A model generated the notes under the pieces. That model had not been told where the DNA came from and ran no database searches. It was given only the letters and a program-made list of their open reading frames with translations. The translations under genes were made by a program, and so were the position numbers. DNA of 64,000 nucleotides from Mercurialis annua (Eukaryota > Streptophyta > Magnoliopsida > Malpighiales > Euphorbiaceae), in the NCBI RefSeq assembly GCF_937616625.2, contig NC_065573.1, positions 18,801,001 through 18,865,000 on the forward strand, read 5' to 3'. Positions 10,107 through 22,700 of this stretch are shown piece after piece; position 1 is the first letter of the stretch; each line of letters starts with the position of its first letter.

Positions 10107-12339
10107 ATGGTGCATTACCATCGTTATAATCTGTTGAAAAAAGGTGAATATCATGCTCAAGAAGAAGATATGGAAGCATTTGGTTTGGTTTGGGCTAGTT
10201 CTGGTTATTACAAGAGGAAAAGGCCTAAGCTTGTTTCTCTGCTGATTCTGTCTCTTCTGTGTTGTTGTCTTATTTTGGCTCCTCATTTGTTTTGCTCATC
10301 TTCTCCTATATCTCTCTTGTGTAAGTTTATCTCTGTTTTTTTTTATGTTTTGATTTGTGTTTTTCTGTGTTTTTGGGTTTGTTTTAATGGGTGGTGTTCT
10401 TTTGGTGTTTGCAGATTCATTTGTTGTTGAATCTGATGGAGTTGTTGCTGGTTTTGATGTTAATGCTTCCTTGTGTTCTTCAATCTCTAATGGTTAGTTT
10501 TTCTTCTTGCATAATTACTAGATAGCACGGACACGGCAAAACGTTGTTATTTTAAGGTTTTGTATGTAAAAATAAAGTTTCGTGTCCGACACGATTTCGA
10601 AACACGGCAAAACGTTGTTATTTTAAGGTTTTGTATGTAAAAATAAAGTTTCGTGTCCGACACGATTTCGAAACAGGACGCGTTGATTGAATAAAGTGTC
10701 CGTGCCGCCCGCCCGGCATATTTATAGTTTTTTTTATATCTGTTTTATTAGTTTAAATCAAATAGTATTAACCAGACTGTAAAGCTGTTAAATACAGACT
10801 TTTTAGTGTTTTCTTAGCTCCATGAGTAACCGGTTAAAGCTATAAAGTTTAAAAAAACTGAGTTTTCCCTTTCATTTGTTTGGATGTTTTGCTTACATAG
10901 GAATCTTGGATTCTTGAGTTATAGGTTAAAGTGCTGAAAGTTACTGACTTTAAATCACATGTGTGACTCTTTATTCTACAAAGAACTTTCAATGTCTTAT
11001 TTTTGCTCTTTGTTTTTTCATGGTGAATTATTCAGGAACCATGTGCTGTGACAGGAGAAGTATTCGTTCGGATGTTTGTGTAATGAAAGGGGATGTAAGA
11101 ACACACTCTGTCTCTTCTTCGGTTTTTCTTTATACTTCAAGAAATATCAGTACTTTGATTGGAGATAGTGATGAATTTCAACACGAAAAGATCAAACCAT
11201 ATACTAGAAAATGGGAAAAGAGTGTAATGGACACAATTGATCAATTAGACCTCGTTTCGAAGCAAGAAAAATCTGCGATAGACCATCGATGTGATGTGAA
11301 ACATGAAGTTCCGGCTGTGTTCTTTTCGACTGGAGGCTATACGGGCAATGTTTATCACGAATTTAACGATGGGATTTTGCCTTTGTATATTACATCCCAA
11401 CATTTTAAAAAGAAGGTTGTGTTTGTCATTCTTGAGTATCATACTTGGTGGATAATGAAGTATGGAGATATTCTTTCGCATCTTTCGGATTATCCTGCTA
11501 TTGATTTTAGTACGGACAAGAGAATTCATTGCTTCCCTGAAGCGATTGTTGGTCTTAGAATCCATGATGAACTTGCTATGGATCCTTCTTTAGTGAGTGG
11601 GAACAAAAGCATTGTTGATTTTCATAATCTTCTAGATAAAGCTTATCGGCCTCGGATTAAAAGTTTGATTCGGGCGGAAACCGAACGGGAAGTAGCTCAA
11701 AAGAAACCGAAACAGAAAGTACTTGCTTTACCCCCTTCATCAGAAACTTTGCTAGAGTTTAAAGAGGACGTGCAAGAATTGAAGTTGAAGAGAAGACCGA
11801 AATTGGTTATCGTATCTAGAAATGCTTCAAGAGCTATAACTAATGAAGATTTGTTAGTGAAGATGGCTGAAAAAATTGGATTCAGAGTTGAAGTTTTGAA
11901 GCCTGGCCCGACGACTGAGCTAGCCAGGATTTATTGGGCACTTAATTCAAGTGACGTTATGATTGGTGTTCATGGTGCTGCCATGACTCACTTTCTGTTT
12001 ATGAAACCTGGTTCTGTGTTTATTCAAGTGATTCCTCTTGGAACAGAATGGGCAGCAGATGCATACTACGGAGAGCCTGCTAGAAAGCTCGGTTTGAAGT
12101 ATATCGGCTATCAAATTGCGCCTACGGAGAGCTCATTGTATGACAAATATGATAGAAATGATCCTGTTCTACAAGACCCTCCAAGCATAGCCAATAAGGG
12201 ATGGGAATATACAAAAACAATCTATCTTGATAGTCAAAATGTGATATTAAACCTTGGAAGATTCCAAAAGCGGTTAGTTCGTGCTTATCGATACTCCATC
12301 AGAAACACGAATGACAGTTTTCGTCTCCGTTCGCATTAG
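10107..12339 (+). CDS. GT61-family glycosyltransferase (DUF563), Golgi type II membrane protein
   Basis: Three exons (10107-10320, 10415-10492, 11036-12339) join in frame to 531 residues; introns have GTAAGT/GCAG and GTTAGT/CAG borders. The ATG at 10107 is chosen because the in-frame codons before it include no earlier ATG. Residues 1-40 are a basic cytosolic tail (YYKRKRPK), about 41-62 a transmembrane anchor, and the rest is lumenal. Family hallmarks are GTMCCDRRSIRSDVCVMKGD from residue 98, GGYTGN at about 197, VIVSRNASRAITNE at about 355 and IGVHGAAMTHFLFMKPGS near 407-424. Plant GT61 enzymes transfer xylose or arabinose onto xylan or related glycans, or act in N-glycan xylosylation; which substrate this one uses cannot be read here. 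A degenerate second copy lies at 15046-16100. Intron 2 carries a 71-bp tandem duplication. Confidence 0.95.
10531..10672. repeat. 71-bp tandem duplication in GT61 intron 2
   Basis: Two near-identical 71-bp units (10531-10601 and 10602-10672) start ACACGGCAAAACGTTG and end GACACGATTTCGAA. The block lies within a sequence opening TAGCACGGACACGG (10524) and closing GTGTCCGTGCC (about 10700), which resembles the MITE at 14886-15045. The duplication therefore probably arose inside a MITE copy. Confidence 0.85.
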
Positions 12340-12654
12340 TACACGCGGAAGTACAAATATGTCTAGTTCTTGACCTTACCATTGATGTATAAGGTCTGTT
12401 TGTAGATGTTAGTGGAGTCATTGTACAATATACATGTAAGTAGAATACAATAAGCTTCCCTAATGTGAATAAGATACCTGATGAAAGAACTCCGTGTGTG
12501 TGTTATTAATACCCGATGAAAGAACTCCGAGCAAGTTTCTATACGCAACAATATCGATGCATTCTTAAAGCTTTTTCGAACTGAACCAACACAATTTCAA
12601 ACCGAACTGAACCAACACACTGTATAGATTTTTTAAATTTCTTATTTATCAGAT

Positions 12655-12775
12655 GATTTGCAGATCAGTCAAACAACTCAAGCTTCACAATCATGTTCTT
12701 TTGTGAGTGTGCCAAGCATATCGAGATAGACTATCATATTATTAGACGGAAATTACAACCCGGTTGCTGATTTTT
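12655..12775 (+). pseudogene. Short Copia RNase H remnant (low confidence)
   Basis: Between the GT61 and PPR genes, the words TGTGCCAAGCATATCGAGAT and AGACTATCATATTATTAGA correspond to the conserved end of Copia integrase/RNase H polyproteins (KHIEIDYHIIR-like). The match is short and frameshifted. The rest of 12340-12899 is spacer with the GT61 3' UTR. Confidence 0.45.
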
Positions 12776-12899
12776 TTCACCAAGCCTTTACCTTAATCTA
12801 CATTTCTAAATTTGCTTCACAAGTTGAGCATACATAATATATAGGGCTATTACAAAACTACCCTAAAAAATTCAAAAAATTTATAATCTTCTTAAGCAA

Positions 12900-14765
12900 A
12901 TGAGCTTATGCCAAACAAACAAAAACACTCTCATCAATCTGCTAAAAATATCAAAATCATTAAACCAAGCCCAACAAATTCACCAACAAATCACAGTATC
13001 TGCCTCACTTAACCAACCCATTACACTCACCAAACTCATCCAACTCTATGCAGATTCTGACGATTTTATCTCTGCACATAAACTGTTCGATAAAATACCT
13101 CAACCAAATGTATACGCCTGGACCTCGCTTTATAGCCTTTACTTGAGGCATGGAATGTATGAGAAATGTATACAAAATTATGGGTTGATGAAATTTAGCT
13201 GCGTTTTTCCTGATAACTATGTGTTTCCGAAAGTGTTGAGAGCATGCGCGCAATTGTCGTGGTTGGAGGGGGGAATTTGGATTCATAAGGATGTTATTGT
13301 GTGTGGGTTTGAGTTTCATTTGCAAGTTTGTAATTCTTTAATTGATATGTATGTGAAATGTGGGGATGTTAGGAGTGGTAGGTTGGTTTTTGAGGAAATG
13401 AAGGAGAGGGATTTGTTTTCTTGGAATTCCATGATTTTGGGGTGTGTTTCTAACGGCTTGTTAGAGTCCGCTGTGGCGCTTTTAGGTTGTTTGAGATCGG
13501 ATGGTTTGGAAGCTGATGTTGTCACTTGGAATACTTTGATGAATGCTTACTGTAGATTGGGGCGTTTTGATGAAGCTTGGGAGGTTTTTAAACAGATTGA
13601 GCAGCCTAATATTATTTCCTGGACCACTTTCATATCGGGTTATTCTAAGCGTGGAGAGGAAGAAATGTCGTTGAAAGTATTTCGAGATATGGTTACTAGA
13701 GGTGTTGTCTCTCCTGATTTAGATTGTCTGTGTAGTGTCATCATCTCTTGCCGTCACCTTGGTGCTTTGAGGAGCGGGAAAGAAGTACACGGTTATGGGA
13801 TAAAAGCGAAAACAAACAGTACTTTTTACAGTTCAGCAGGTGCTGCTTTGCTCACAATGTATGCTAAATTTGGTAGAATTCAGGATGCTGCAAAAGTGTT
13901 TGAAGTGATGGACAAAACTGATGTAGTGACTTGGAATGCTATGATTCTTGGTTTTGTTGAATTAGAGCTGGAGAAACCGGCAATTGAATGTTTTAGCGAA
14001 ATGCTAAAAAAGGGCCTTAAGGCCAATCAAACAACAATCTCCACCATTTTGCCAGTGTGCTGTTTACAATTTGGGAACCAAATACATGCTTATATTAGGA
14101 AAAGCAGCAGTCTCAGTTCTGTAGTCACAGTTTGGAATGCAGTTATACACATGTATTGCAAGTGTGGCTGTGTAAGATCGGCATACTCGATATTTTCTAG
14201 CATGGCCACCAAAGATATAGTTTCATGGAACACAATGATTGGAGGATATGGAATGCATGGGCACGGTCAGGCTGCACTTAAACTTCTGCGAGTGATGATT
14301 TCGTCAGGTATTTGCCCTGATTCTACGACACTCACTTGTGCGTTATCCGCTTGTAGTCATTCAGGTTTTGTGGACGAGGGCCTCGAGCTCTTTCACAGTA
14401 TTACTGAAAACTATGCATTAACGCCCAGAATGGAACATTATTCTTGCATTGTTGACTTGCTAGCACGTGCTGGTCGGTTTGAAGAGGCCATCAGTTTTAT
14501 TGGCAAAATGCCTCTACATCCTGATAAGTCCATTTGGGGGGCTCTGCTAGCTTCCTGTCAAGCCTATCAAAATGTTGATTTTGGAATTCTGGCTGCAGAA
14601 CAGCTAATCTGCTTGGAACCCAAATGTGCAGGCCATTATGTGACGTTATCAAATATATATGCTAGAGGTGGAATGTGGGAAGATGCAGTAAGGGTGAGAA
14701 AGAAAATGGAAGGGAAAGGACTGATCAAGCCATCCGGGAAAAGTTTGATTGAAATTGGAAACTGA
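12900..14765 (+). CDS. PLS-class pentatricopeptide repeat protein, E subgroup
   Basis: A single uninterrupted frame of 621 residues without introns, usual for plant PPR genes. From about residue 40, 31-36-residue repeats follow one another, recognisable by WTSLYSLYLRHG, WNSMILGCVSNG, WNTLMNAYCRLGR, WNAMILGFVE and WNTMIGGYGMHG, with long and short variants alternating. The C-terminus (YSCIVDLLARAGRFEEA, then WGALLASC and the ending KPSGKSLIEIGN) is the E motif; there is no DYW deaminase domain. Such proteins bind organellar RNA base by base and recruit editing factors in mitochondria or chloroplasts. The N-terminus (LLKISKSLNQAQQIHQQI) may be part of the transit region. The RNA target is not predicted. 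It sits between the intact GT61 gene and its pseudogene. Confidence 0.95.
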   Translation: MSLCQTNKNTLINLLKISKSLNQAQQIHQQITVSASLNQPITLTKLIQLYADSDDFISAHKLFDKIPQPNVYAWTSLYSLYLRHGMYEKCIQNYGLMKFSCVFPDNYVFPKVLRACAQLSWLEGGIWIHKDVIVCGFEFHLQVCNSLIDMYVKCGDVRSGRLVFEEMKERDLFSWNSMILGCVSNGLLESAVALLGCLRSDGLEADVVTWNTLMNAYCRLGRFDEAWEVFKQIEQPNIISWTTFISGYSKRGEEEMSLKVFRDMVTRGVVSPDLDCLCSVIISCRHLGALRSGKEVHGYGIKAKTNSTFYSSAGAALLTMYAKFGRIQDAAKVFEVMDKTDVVTWNAMILGFVELELEKPAIECFSEMLKKGLKANQTTISTILPVCCLQFGNQIHAYIRKSSSLSSVVTVWNAVIHMYCKCGCVRSAYSIFSSMATKDIVSWNTMIGGYGMHGHGQAALKLLRVMISSGICPDSTTLTCALSACSHSGFVDEGLELFHSITENYALTPRMEHYSCIVDLLARAGRFEEAISFIGKMPLHPDKSIWGALLASCQAYQNVDFGILAAEQLICLEPKCAGHYVTLSNIYARGGMWEDAVRVRKKMEGKGLIKPSGKSLIEIGN

Positions 14766-14885
14766 GGAATCGTTATAACTGGTCGACTTTAAAGACTTGC
14801 TCCTTGTTCTTATCTGTTGCAGAATGAGTATTTTGGGGATGAAATTGGAGCTTCTGCTGATTTTTATGAAGTGGATACAAGCTAG

Positions 14886-15045
14886 ATAGTACGGGCACTT
14901 CACTCATTCCATTCTAGAAATATATTGGACACTTAGATGCTTTAGACACGAAACTTCATTTTTTTCCATAGGAAACATTAAAAAAACACCGTTTCTCTGT
15001 GTCCGTATCCAAAGTGTTCCGTTTTCCGTCGTCCGTGCTACATAG
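14886..15045. mobile_element. MITE with TAG(C/T)ACGG(A/G)CAC termini
   Basis: The sequence opens TAGTACGGGCACTTC and ends in the rough complement GTCCGTGCTA, with a second inverted pair TGTCCGTATCC inside. It is 120 bp downstream of the PPR stop and abuts the truncated GT61 copy. The same terminal words occur in GT61 intron 2 (10524-10700). Confidence 0.55.
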
Positions 15046-16100
15046 GATACAAGAGAAAAAGGCCTAAACTTGTTTCTCTTATTTCTTTCTCTTCTCTGTT
15101 GCTTCTATCTCTCTGTTGTTGTAAGTCTCTCTTTATCTTCTCAGACTTTTTCATATTATAACTTCTAATTTTCTCTGTTTTTGGGTTTGCTTTAGAGGGT
15201 GTTTTTTTGGTGTTTGCAGATTCATTTGTTGTAAAAACTGACAGAGTTGTTGCTGATTTTGATGTTAATACCTCTCCGTGTGTTCTTCAACAGGGATTTC
15301 AGATGGTTCTTCTTCAAACACAAGGCCGGACTTATTGTGAAGGGTTATGCTCAAGTTGTTGGAGTTATAAGATATGATACTATGAAGGTTCTGTTAGCTC
15401 TAGCAGGTCAAATGGGTTGGAAGGTCTATCATTATGACATAAAATCAGCATTTTTTGAAAGTTTCGAACTTGTTGGGAGTGAACACAGAGCATACAAACT
15501 CAAGAATGAGAATGAGGCCACAACTGATCTAGGCATCTTCTACACAAGGTCTCAAGTTGTGAAATTAATTGTTATGCCATTGATGATTTGAGAAACACCT
15601 GAGAATATGTTTTCTCTTAAGAAACTGGAGATGTAATGTTTGGAATGCCAGAAAGCAAGATATTGCGGCTCAGTCAACTGCAAAAACCGGGTATGTATCA
15701 GTTGCAGCTACAGAAAATCAAGCAATTTGAGTGAGAAACATTCTTGCAGATTTGGGTCATGTCCAAAAACGAGCGTATTGATTTGTTTGATGACGATAAA
15801 TCAGCCTTGGCTATAGCCCAAAATCTAGTTCAACATGGAAGAACCAAGCATATGGATGTCAAAATTCATTCCATAAGGGAGGCTGAAAAGAATCAGTTTA
15901 TAAGTATGTCCTTTCAAGACATCAAGAGAATTGTTCACTAGTACTGTCCATTTGTGCATGAATTGCAGTTTTCGTCTCCGTTCGCTATTGAAAGAAATGG
16001 AATGTATCTGTTTGTAGAGATTTAGCATTTATTGTTCAATATACATGTAAGCAGAATCGAATAAATTTCCCTTGTGTGAATAAAGATGTTTGGTGCAGCT
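15046..16100 (+). pseudogene. GT61 pseudogene with its middle replaced by Copia sequence
   Basis: The left part repeats exon 1 of the intact GT61 gene from the membrane-anchor codons (AAAAAGGCCTAAACTTG, compare 10216), then intron 1, then exon 2 starting at GCAG|ATTCATTTGTTGT (15220). From about 15288 to 15945 the sequence is Copia polyprotein. From about 15955 it resumes with GTTTTCGTCTCCGTTCGC, which matches the last codons of GT61 exon 3 (about 12317-12336), followed by matching 3' flank (CAATATACATGTAAG). Exon 3's catalytic domain is gone. The copy cannot encode a glycosyltransferase; whether it is transcribed is unknown. Confidence 0.82.
15288..15945 (+). mobile_element. Ty1/Copia polyprotein fragment
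   Basis: Frames 15307-15480 and 15620-15940 show Copia hallmarks: KGYAQ and LLALAGQMGWKVYHYDIKSA (reverse transcriptase), then STAKTGYVSVAATENQAI and GRTKHMDVKIHSIREAEKNQ (RNase H region). Stops and frameshifts break it, and neither LTR is present. Most of the polyprotein is missing between the two blocks. Confidence 0.85.
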
Positions 16101-16755
16101 GCTATTAATTCTTTGTTTAATCTTTGATTCCAGTATGCTCTTCATTGTTTTGTGTATGTTAGTTTTGATGTAATTGACTCATGTTGCTTGGTACATTACT
16201 AAACGAAAGAGAAACCGAACAAGTTTTTATCTACATCAGTGTTTCTATGGTTAATTTATTATTACCAATGAAATGTTATTTTATCCATTTATCATCTTAT
16301 TGTTCTGTACTATAAGTGAATTTAAGTTTGTTGCTTCCAAAACCGAATCGAACCGATTCAGACTAACAAATTAAAGAATTATTCAACTAGTCTCTATAGA
16401 TTAATGCAAATTCTATGAACGCAGAGCCAAAATTAAAGCCCTGATATGATATCTAAGTCTGGCAATGCGCACCTCTACTTCATATTCTGATGTGATTGAA
16501 TAAATCATTTCAATATGCCAAAAACTAGGCTTTGAAGTAAAGCACTAAGCACATCAGTTATATCTCCTACTATGTACAAAAATGCAATGACATTCTCGCT
16601 AAATCTATCGCTAAACTCCGTATTTATTCCTAAATTAGGCCAAAGCAACATTAGTGTCAAAACTCATTGTTCTGTTGCTTGATGAATGATTGAACAGGGT
16701 CTATCAAAATGCTTCAAGTCAAAGCATCATCCAAGTATTCTTCTCTTAGTTTGAG
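16101..16755. other. Spacer between GT61 pseudogene and kinesin 3' end
   Basis: AT-rich spacer that includes the probable 3' UTR of the minus-strand kinesin gene next to 16756. No frame or repeat is supported. Confidence 0.5.
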
Positions 16756-19700
16756 TTAATGCCATCGCTTAGTTGTCTTTGATGATGAATAATGGACAGG
16801 AGGAGGAGTCCTCGCGTTTCGTCTAGAATCATCTGCGTTGGCGAAACATGAAACAAAATATTACAGAAATAAGATGGATGAATTAGACACATTTCCGTAA
16901 TTTATGCTATACCATGCTTCAGTCGGGTATACACTTACCAGAATCCATAGCCTTCCCTCCAAGAGAAGATCGACGTGATCTATCTGACCCCAATTCATAT
17001 ACTCCAGTTAGTGATTGCCTCCTTATTGTCCTCCCATTAGCTGTAAGAGGTGAATCACTGTTTTTATTGCTTGCGCAATTCATAGGTTCTACTTCCTTTG
17101 AATGCTGCTGGTTCCTGTATTTTGACAGCCAGATAGTCACACACTAGGAAACATGTCTGTAAAACAATATATTACTTTCCTAACTCTACCATAGTCCTGC
17201 ACATGTAGCATGAAAACGGGAACTCGGAAACGTAAAACACCAAAACCAAAAACCAAAAATGGTATTTTCTATAAGAATAGGTAATAAATGTAGAGTTTCA
17301 TAGTTCCAAAAGTGTTTCGAGAAACGGAAACAAAATGCGAAAACATATAAGTCGAGAAGTTTCTATGCAACATAGTTGAATACTACATAATATTTACAAA
17401 GATTTAATGTGCACCAAAAAAACAAAAAGTTGTCAGAGTCTACACATACCTTTTCTCAGAACCATTGATCAGTTTTCCAATGGTTCGCAATGATTTTCTT
17501 ATTTGAGACTCTTTTCCATGGGCACTACTGGTCAAATTAGTTGCTTGAAAATCTGTAGGAAGACCAAAATCATTTTGCTTCACTATTTGAACCTCATTTC
17601 TCACTTGTATTTGTGGTTCAGGTGTCACTGGCAGCTTAAGAAGTGGAATTTGCGAACTAGTGTCTGTTTTAGCCATTTGCTTTTGATAAGAAGAGCTAGT
17701 AGGACTTCTAGGAGCATTGAGACGATAGACTTCCATCGTGGATCTTCCATTACTAGAATAGCCATATGTCTTTGACGCTGCTGCTTCCTGATCTTGAGAT
17801 TGACCATATTTCTGCAGTGTAATGACTGGCTCATAGAATAGGTGCTTACTTGTATCATCTGTAGCTATCTTAGAAGTATCTTTCTTGCCGTATTTTGGAC
17901 CTTCCAAACTTAATCTTCGGGAACGAGCTGGTACAGAAGGTGTTTTTAATCCCTTCCTATCTAAGGGATTCACTGTTTTAGACTTCATCTCACTTCCATT
18001 CTCAATGCTTAGTCTCCGCAGGCGTGGAGGAGTTCGCTCCATCATTGCTTTTGACGGAGATCTTGGTTCCTTCATTCTATTGAACTGTGTGTTCTGCTCT
18101 TCTTTGCTTGTTGCCAATGCCTTCTTAAGGGTTTCAACCTGCATACCAAATTGTTTGATAAACTTGTCAATTGTCATGAATAACAATTAGATTTGTGCAA
18201 AAACTGAACCAAACTGAACCAATAAATTCAGTTCGGTTTGATTTGACATAATAAATAATCAGTTTTTGGTTCGATTCTATTTTAAAAGTAACAATATTTC
18301 ACTTGAATTTTGGTAAAGACCGAACCAAATCAGAAAAATCAACAGTTCGGAATGCACACACCCTACTAACAATGAACAACTCAGATTTAAACTTTTACCT
18401 GTTCCTTGAGTTGCATAATCTCACTGCTTTCTTTATTTGCACGAGCAGCACCGAGTTCAACAGTGGATACCCTCTGAGCAAACTTCAAAGTACTGATAGT
18501 TTCTCCAAAAGAGTCTCCTTCGGGACTCATATGAGCAAACATCAGTGTTTTCGCATGTCCACCTGAAGTTTAAATTTCCAGATATAAACTTGTTAGCAAA
18601 CTGGAAGATGAACATATACCAAGTCAGTAAGAACAAATGTAGTTAGTTATTTGCATATTTTAACCTAGGGAGTCTTGAAGGAGAAGTGTAAGTTTGCTGT
18701 TTCTGTACGGAACATGAGAATTCCTTTGGGCCAAAGCTGCAATCACATCTCCAAGACAAGAAAGAGACTTATTAATATGCAGTGCCTCTTTCAGCCTATC
18801 GCCTGTAACTTCAGATTTATCTACCCTTTCACTTCCTGCAAGGTCTACCAAATGCAGGCAACTACGAATGGTGTTTCCAGAAGTGTCCTTTCCATGCACA
18901 TGAACGGTCAAGATACTGCAGAAAGAAATCAAATCACCAAATCAATTTTGTGAAATTAGCTTATGGACTCGGAATATACATTAAATACCTTACAAATGGA
19001 GCTGTTTGATTATTTTTGGTAACTTATGTTGCACAGAAACATGTTGAATGCTATGCTGAAACTCCAATATATTATTATTTAACCCTGTTTACTTTCAGCA
19101 TTTCCCACTTCAGTGCATTCTGTTTCCGTGCGATAAAACTACAAATTGTTTTTTTTTTCCGACTTTTCTTTAACAAAATGCAATAACAGATCATCCAGAA
19201 ATCTATAGATCATATAACGGTTTCAAAAAAAAAAAGACCTGTGGGATCTGCTGCTTCGGTTGTTGAGTGCAGTGGAACTGACAACACGATTGACCTCACC
19301 AAGTTTCATGAGATTTAGCACATCAGAAGTGGAGTTTACAGGGTACATTTTAGCATCTGGAAGACTCAACCCATTCTCAGCACTGCAGCTTCGAATCTCT
19401 AATTTAGTAGCTGACGGATCCTCTACAAGAAGGTCCCTTACTTGTTCATTATATATTTCCACCATTTGCACATTTATATCATAACTTATAATGTCCTTTC
19501 TTTTCTTGGACATCTGAAAGAGGTCATTCAGAGCCAGAAAATTAATCCCCATATCTTTAGTCGATCCACCTGATGGACCACTCTGCAAACATGCGATCCA
19601 TATCAGACTTCAAACTGTTATCCCGCATAGGGGTGTGCATACAATTCAAATCGAACCAAGTCAAACTGAATTTACAACCGAATCAGTAGGTTCAGTGTGG

Positions 19701-22700
19701 TTGTATCAAAAGTGAACTGACATTTTTGTACTTCGAAAACCAAACCGAATCTTAAAACTGAGTTCTTTTTTATATAATGTCAAACTGAACTAACGATAAT
19801 ATCGGTTCAGTTCAGTTATCCGTTTAATTCGACCCACTACCACAAATAACTTGAAACCAAATGCTATCTGCTGAATTGTTAAGAAAAATACCATGGTATA
19901 TGTTTTGCCAGATCCAGTTTGACCATAGGCAAAAATGCAGACATTGTAGCCATCCATGACAGACCTAATCAAGGGTTGGGTGTCCTTGTATACATCATCT
20001 GAGAAAAGGCAATAAGCCATAAATGACAAGTTAGCAAGTACTCTTGAATTTACAATGATCAAATCTGCCAATCAGTGTATTCTATTTCCGAAAACGTTTC
20101 TAAAATTCTGACATTTTATATTTATAACATATCCTTATAAGAATCTCAAAAACATAAGCTCACAATGCTTTCAACTTGCCAATCAAAATTACATCAGTAA
20201 TGTTTAGTACCTTGAGTGGAACTAGGGCCAAATACTCGGTTAAATTGGAACATTTTCTTGCCCTCTTTTCTGGGCTTCAATGGATCCAAGATCACTAGAG
20301 AACCGTCTTCTCCAACAAAATCTACTACACTGTTTCTTTCACCAGCAGTGGCTGGCCTAATTCTGCAGTATACTCGAATATTACCTGAGAAAAATCATAA
20401 TCAGAATGACAGTAATAATGTGAACATTTTAAGTTCAACAGCAACAGAAATCTTACAGAAAATGATACAAGATTATTGGCAACAATCTACCTTTCAAGTC
20501 CTGGACCATGTTGTATAAGTTCCTGTTTTCTTTCAATACCCTGTGATATCCAAGTGCAGCAGTAGACATCTCCTGTACTTGAAATCCTGAAGCCATAGAT
20601 AAATGCAAGCATTTTAAAACTTTTGAGATTCTTATTTATGTTAAAAGAATTAACATAAAATACTGATCATTATCTTAATTACATTGTAAGAGCAACTTAC
20701 CAAGATTCTTCAAATCAGCCTGAAAGTGAGACTGCAAGTCTTCAAACTCAATTTTTGTTTTCATCAACAGGGATTTCAGATCCTGAAAGATGAATATAAC
20801 CAAGCAGCATTTAAATAACGAGTATAGCAAATCTAAACAGATTGTCATCTCTTGGGGATATTCCTACTAAAATAAAGTAATAAACAGTTTTGAAAGAGTT
20901 CACAAACGCAATGCCTTTCACACTTTGCAGCATCTCTTGAAGTCGATGTTGCACAAAATGGAATATGTTTGAAATAGAAAACGATGAAACGAATTTGTTT
21001 TACAAGAGTAGGTTATAAGAATAAAATTCAGAAGTTTCACAAGCGCTTCCAGAAACTTAATGAAATTCCGTAATACAAAACTCGAAAAGTTTTTGTGCAA
21101 CATAGTTTGATTCAACTCTTTAATTTAACTCTGCTAACATCAAGAAATAGACCAAAAGAGGAAAAGGTTTCTAGAACTTATCATTCTTCATCGGAAACCC
21201 AAACAATAAGCTACAATATAACCTTTTAATCCTCTAAAACTAAAATTTGAGGCTGCAAACCACTAACCATAAGTTCCTTTTCTTGCAGTTGAAATAAATG
21301 CCTGTGCTTGCAGTTTCCCTTGCTGGAGCAAGCCCGGCCACACTGCAAAACATGTATGAGGGGCAGATTATAATCTCTAACTAAAAGGTTAATGATGCAA
21401 CACCAAATAGAAAAAAAAAGGAGTAACAGACCTTGGAACCTCCAGGTTCAGCTGAATCATCAAAAGGCACTGATGCCGAATGATCAGGTGAGATACTTCT
21501 TTCTTTTATTAAATCCTTGAACATTACTTTCAACTGTTTCTGAAAAAAGAAAATTAAAACATCCCAAAATGTGTTCAAATTTTTGAAAAAAAAATTATGT
21601 AGCCTGAATACTAGTAATAGAAAGGTTAATAGGACAACTATTTTCCCAGTTCAAGTAAGCAATTCAACTTACCTCAGAGAAAGGATTCTGAAGTTTATCC
21701 TCCAAACAAGTTGACATGATCTTGGTTAATAACTTCTCGAGATCCTATTTTCCAAAAGAATCATTTATAAGACCGAATAGAATTAAAGAAAATGTATTAT
21801 GCAGCTAAATACCGTATTAGCATCATGGAAAGACATTCGAAGGTTCCCATTAATGTTTTCCTTTGTATCATCCACATGTCCAGCAAGTAGCTTGACAACT
21901 TCATCTACAACATCAAATTAATAGTTTAGTTTTCTGCAAGAACTTGCTTTAATACAACAACAAAGGTAAAATTGAAGGGGTTAGCATTCTGCATTACTAG
22001 TTTGATTCTCATTTTATATTCAAACAAAGCCACACAAATAGTTCCTAATTTGTCACTAAACAACTGGATTACTATTTCACAATCATCAAGTCATATAGAT
22101 ATCTAGTTTTACACAGTTTGTAAACATGCAGCATTCTCACTAACTGGCCAGCAAATTTCACTCAGTTGTCAACAGAAAGTGCACCGGCAAAAACCAAGAT
22201 TCCAACCAAAAAACCAATTAATATGTATAAATGAGAAGCACTTACTCAGCTATGAAGCATGAAAACGAAAAACGCCAAAAATAAGAAAAGGCGAAATTTT
22301 AATTTTTACAAATAGGTTAATAATACAGATTTTCGGAGTTATCATAAGCGTAGGGCTCGACAAATTTACATTACATGCAATATAGGTACTTAGTTCAAAA
22401 CCAAAAAAAGAAGCATTTGTACCAGCAAGTTTCTGAATGTCAACATCTGCAGGAGGGTTTTTCTCAGTTGCTGCGGACATATCCAAGCGTCTACAAGATT
22501 CCGACGAGATGGGTCGAGAATTGTTCCCATTGGAGGGGGGGAAAACTATTGGAGATCTGGTGGGCCTATAAAACCCATTCCCACCATTCATTTGTTTGCA
22601 CTCATGATACGATTTAAGTGCCAATACGCAGTCAACCACCTTAGCTACGGAACCTGCCTCCAATATATCCTTTTGAACAAAAACAAACCATAAACTCATT

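Noticed and set aside
10963..11035. ATG at 10963 as the start of the GT61 protein
   Set aside because: These codons are intron 2 sequence; the splice acceptor TTCAG at 11031-11035 joins in phase with exon 2 and restores the conserved CCDRRSIRSD context and the upstream membrane anchor.
13005..13525. Antisense frames over the PPR gene
   Set aside because: Shadow frames of a long, well-supported PPR coding sequence.
17503..17858. Open frames on the plus strand and in an alternative minus frame over the kinesin tail exon
   Set aside because: Shadows of the exon 18138-17450, whose frame joins correctly with both neighbours.
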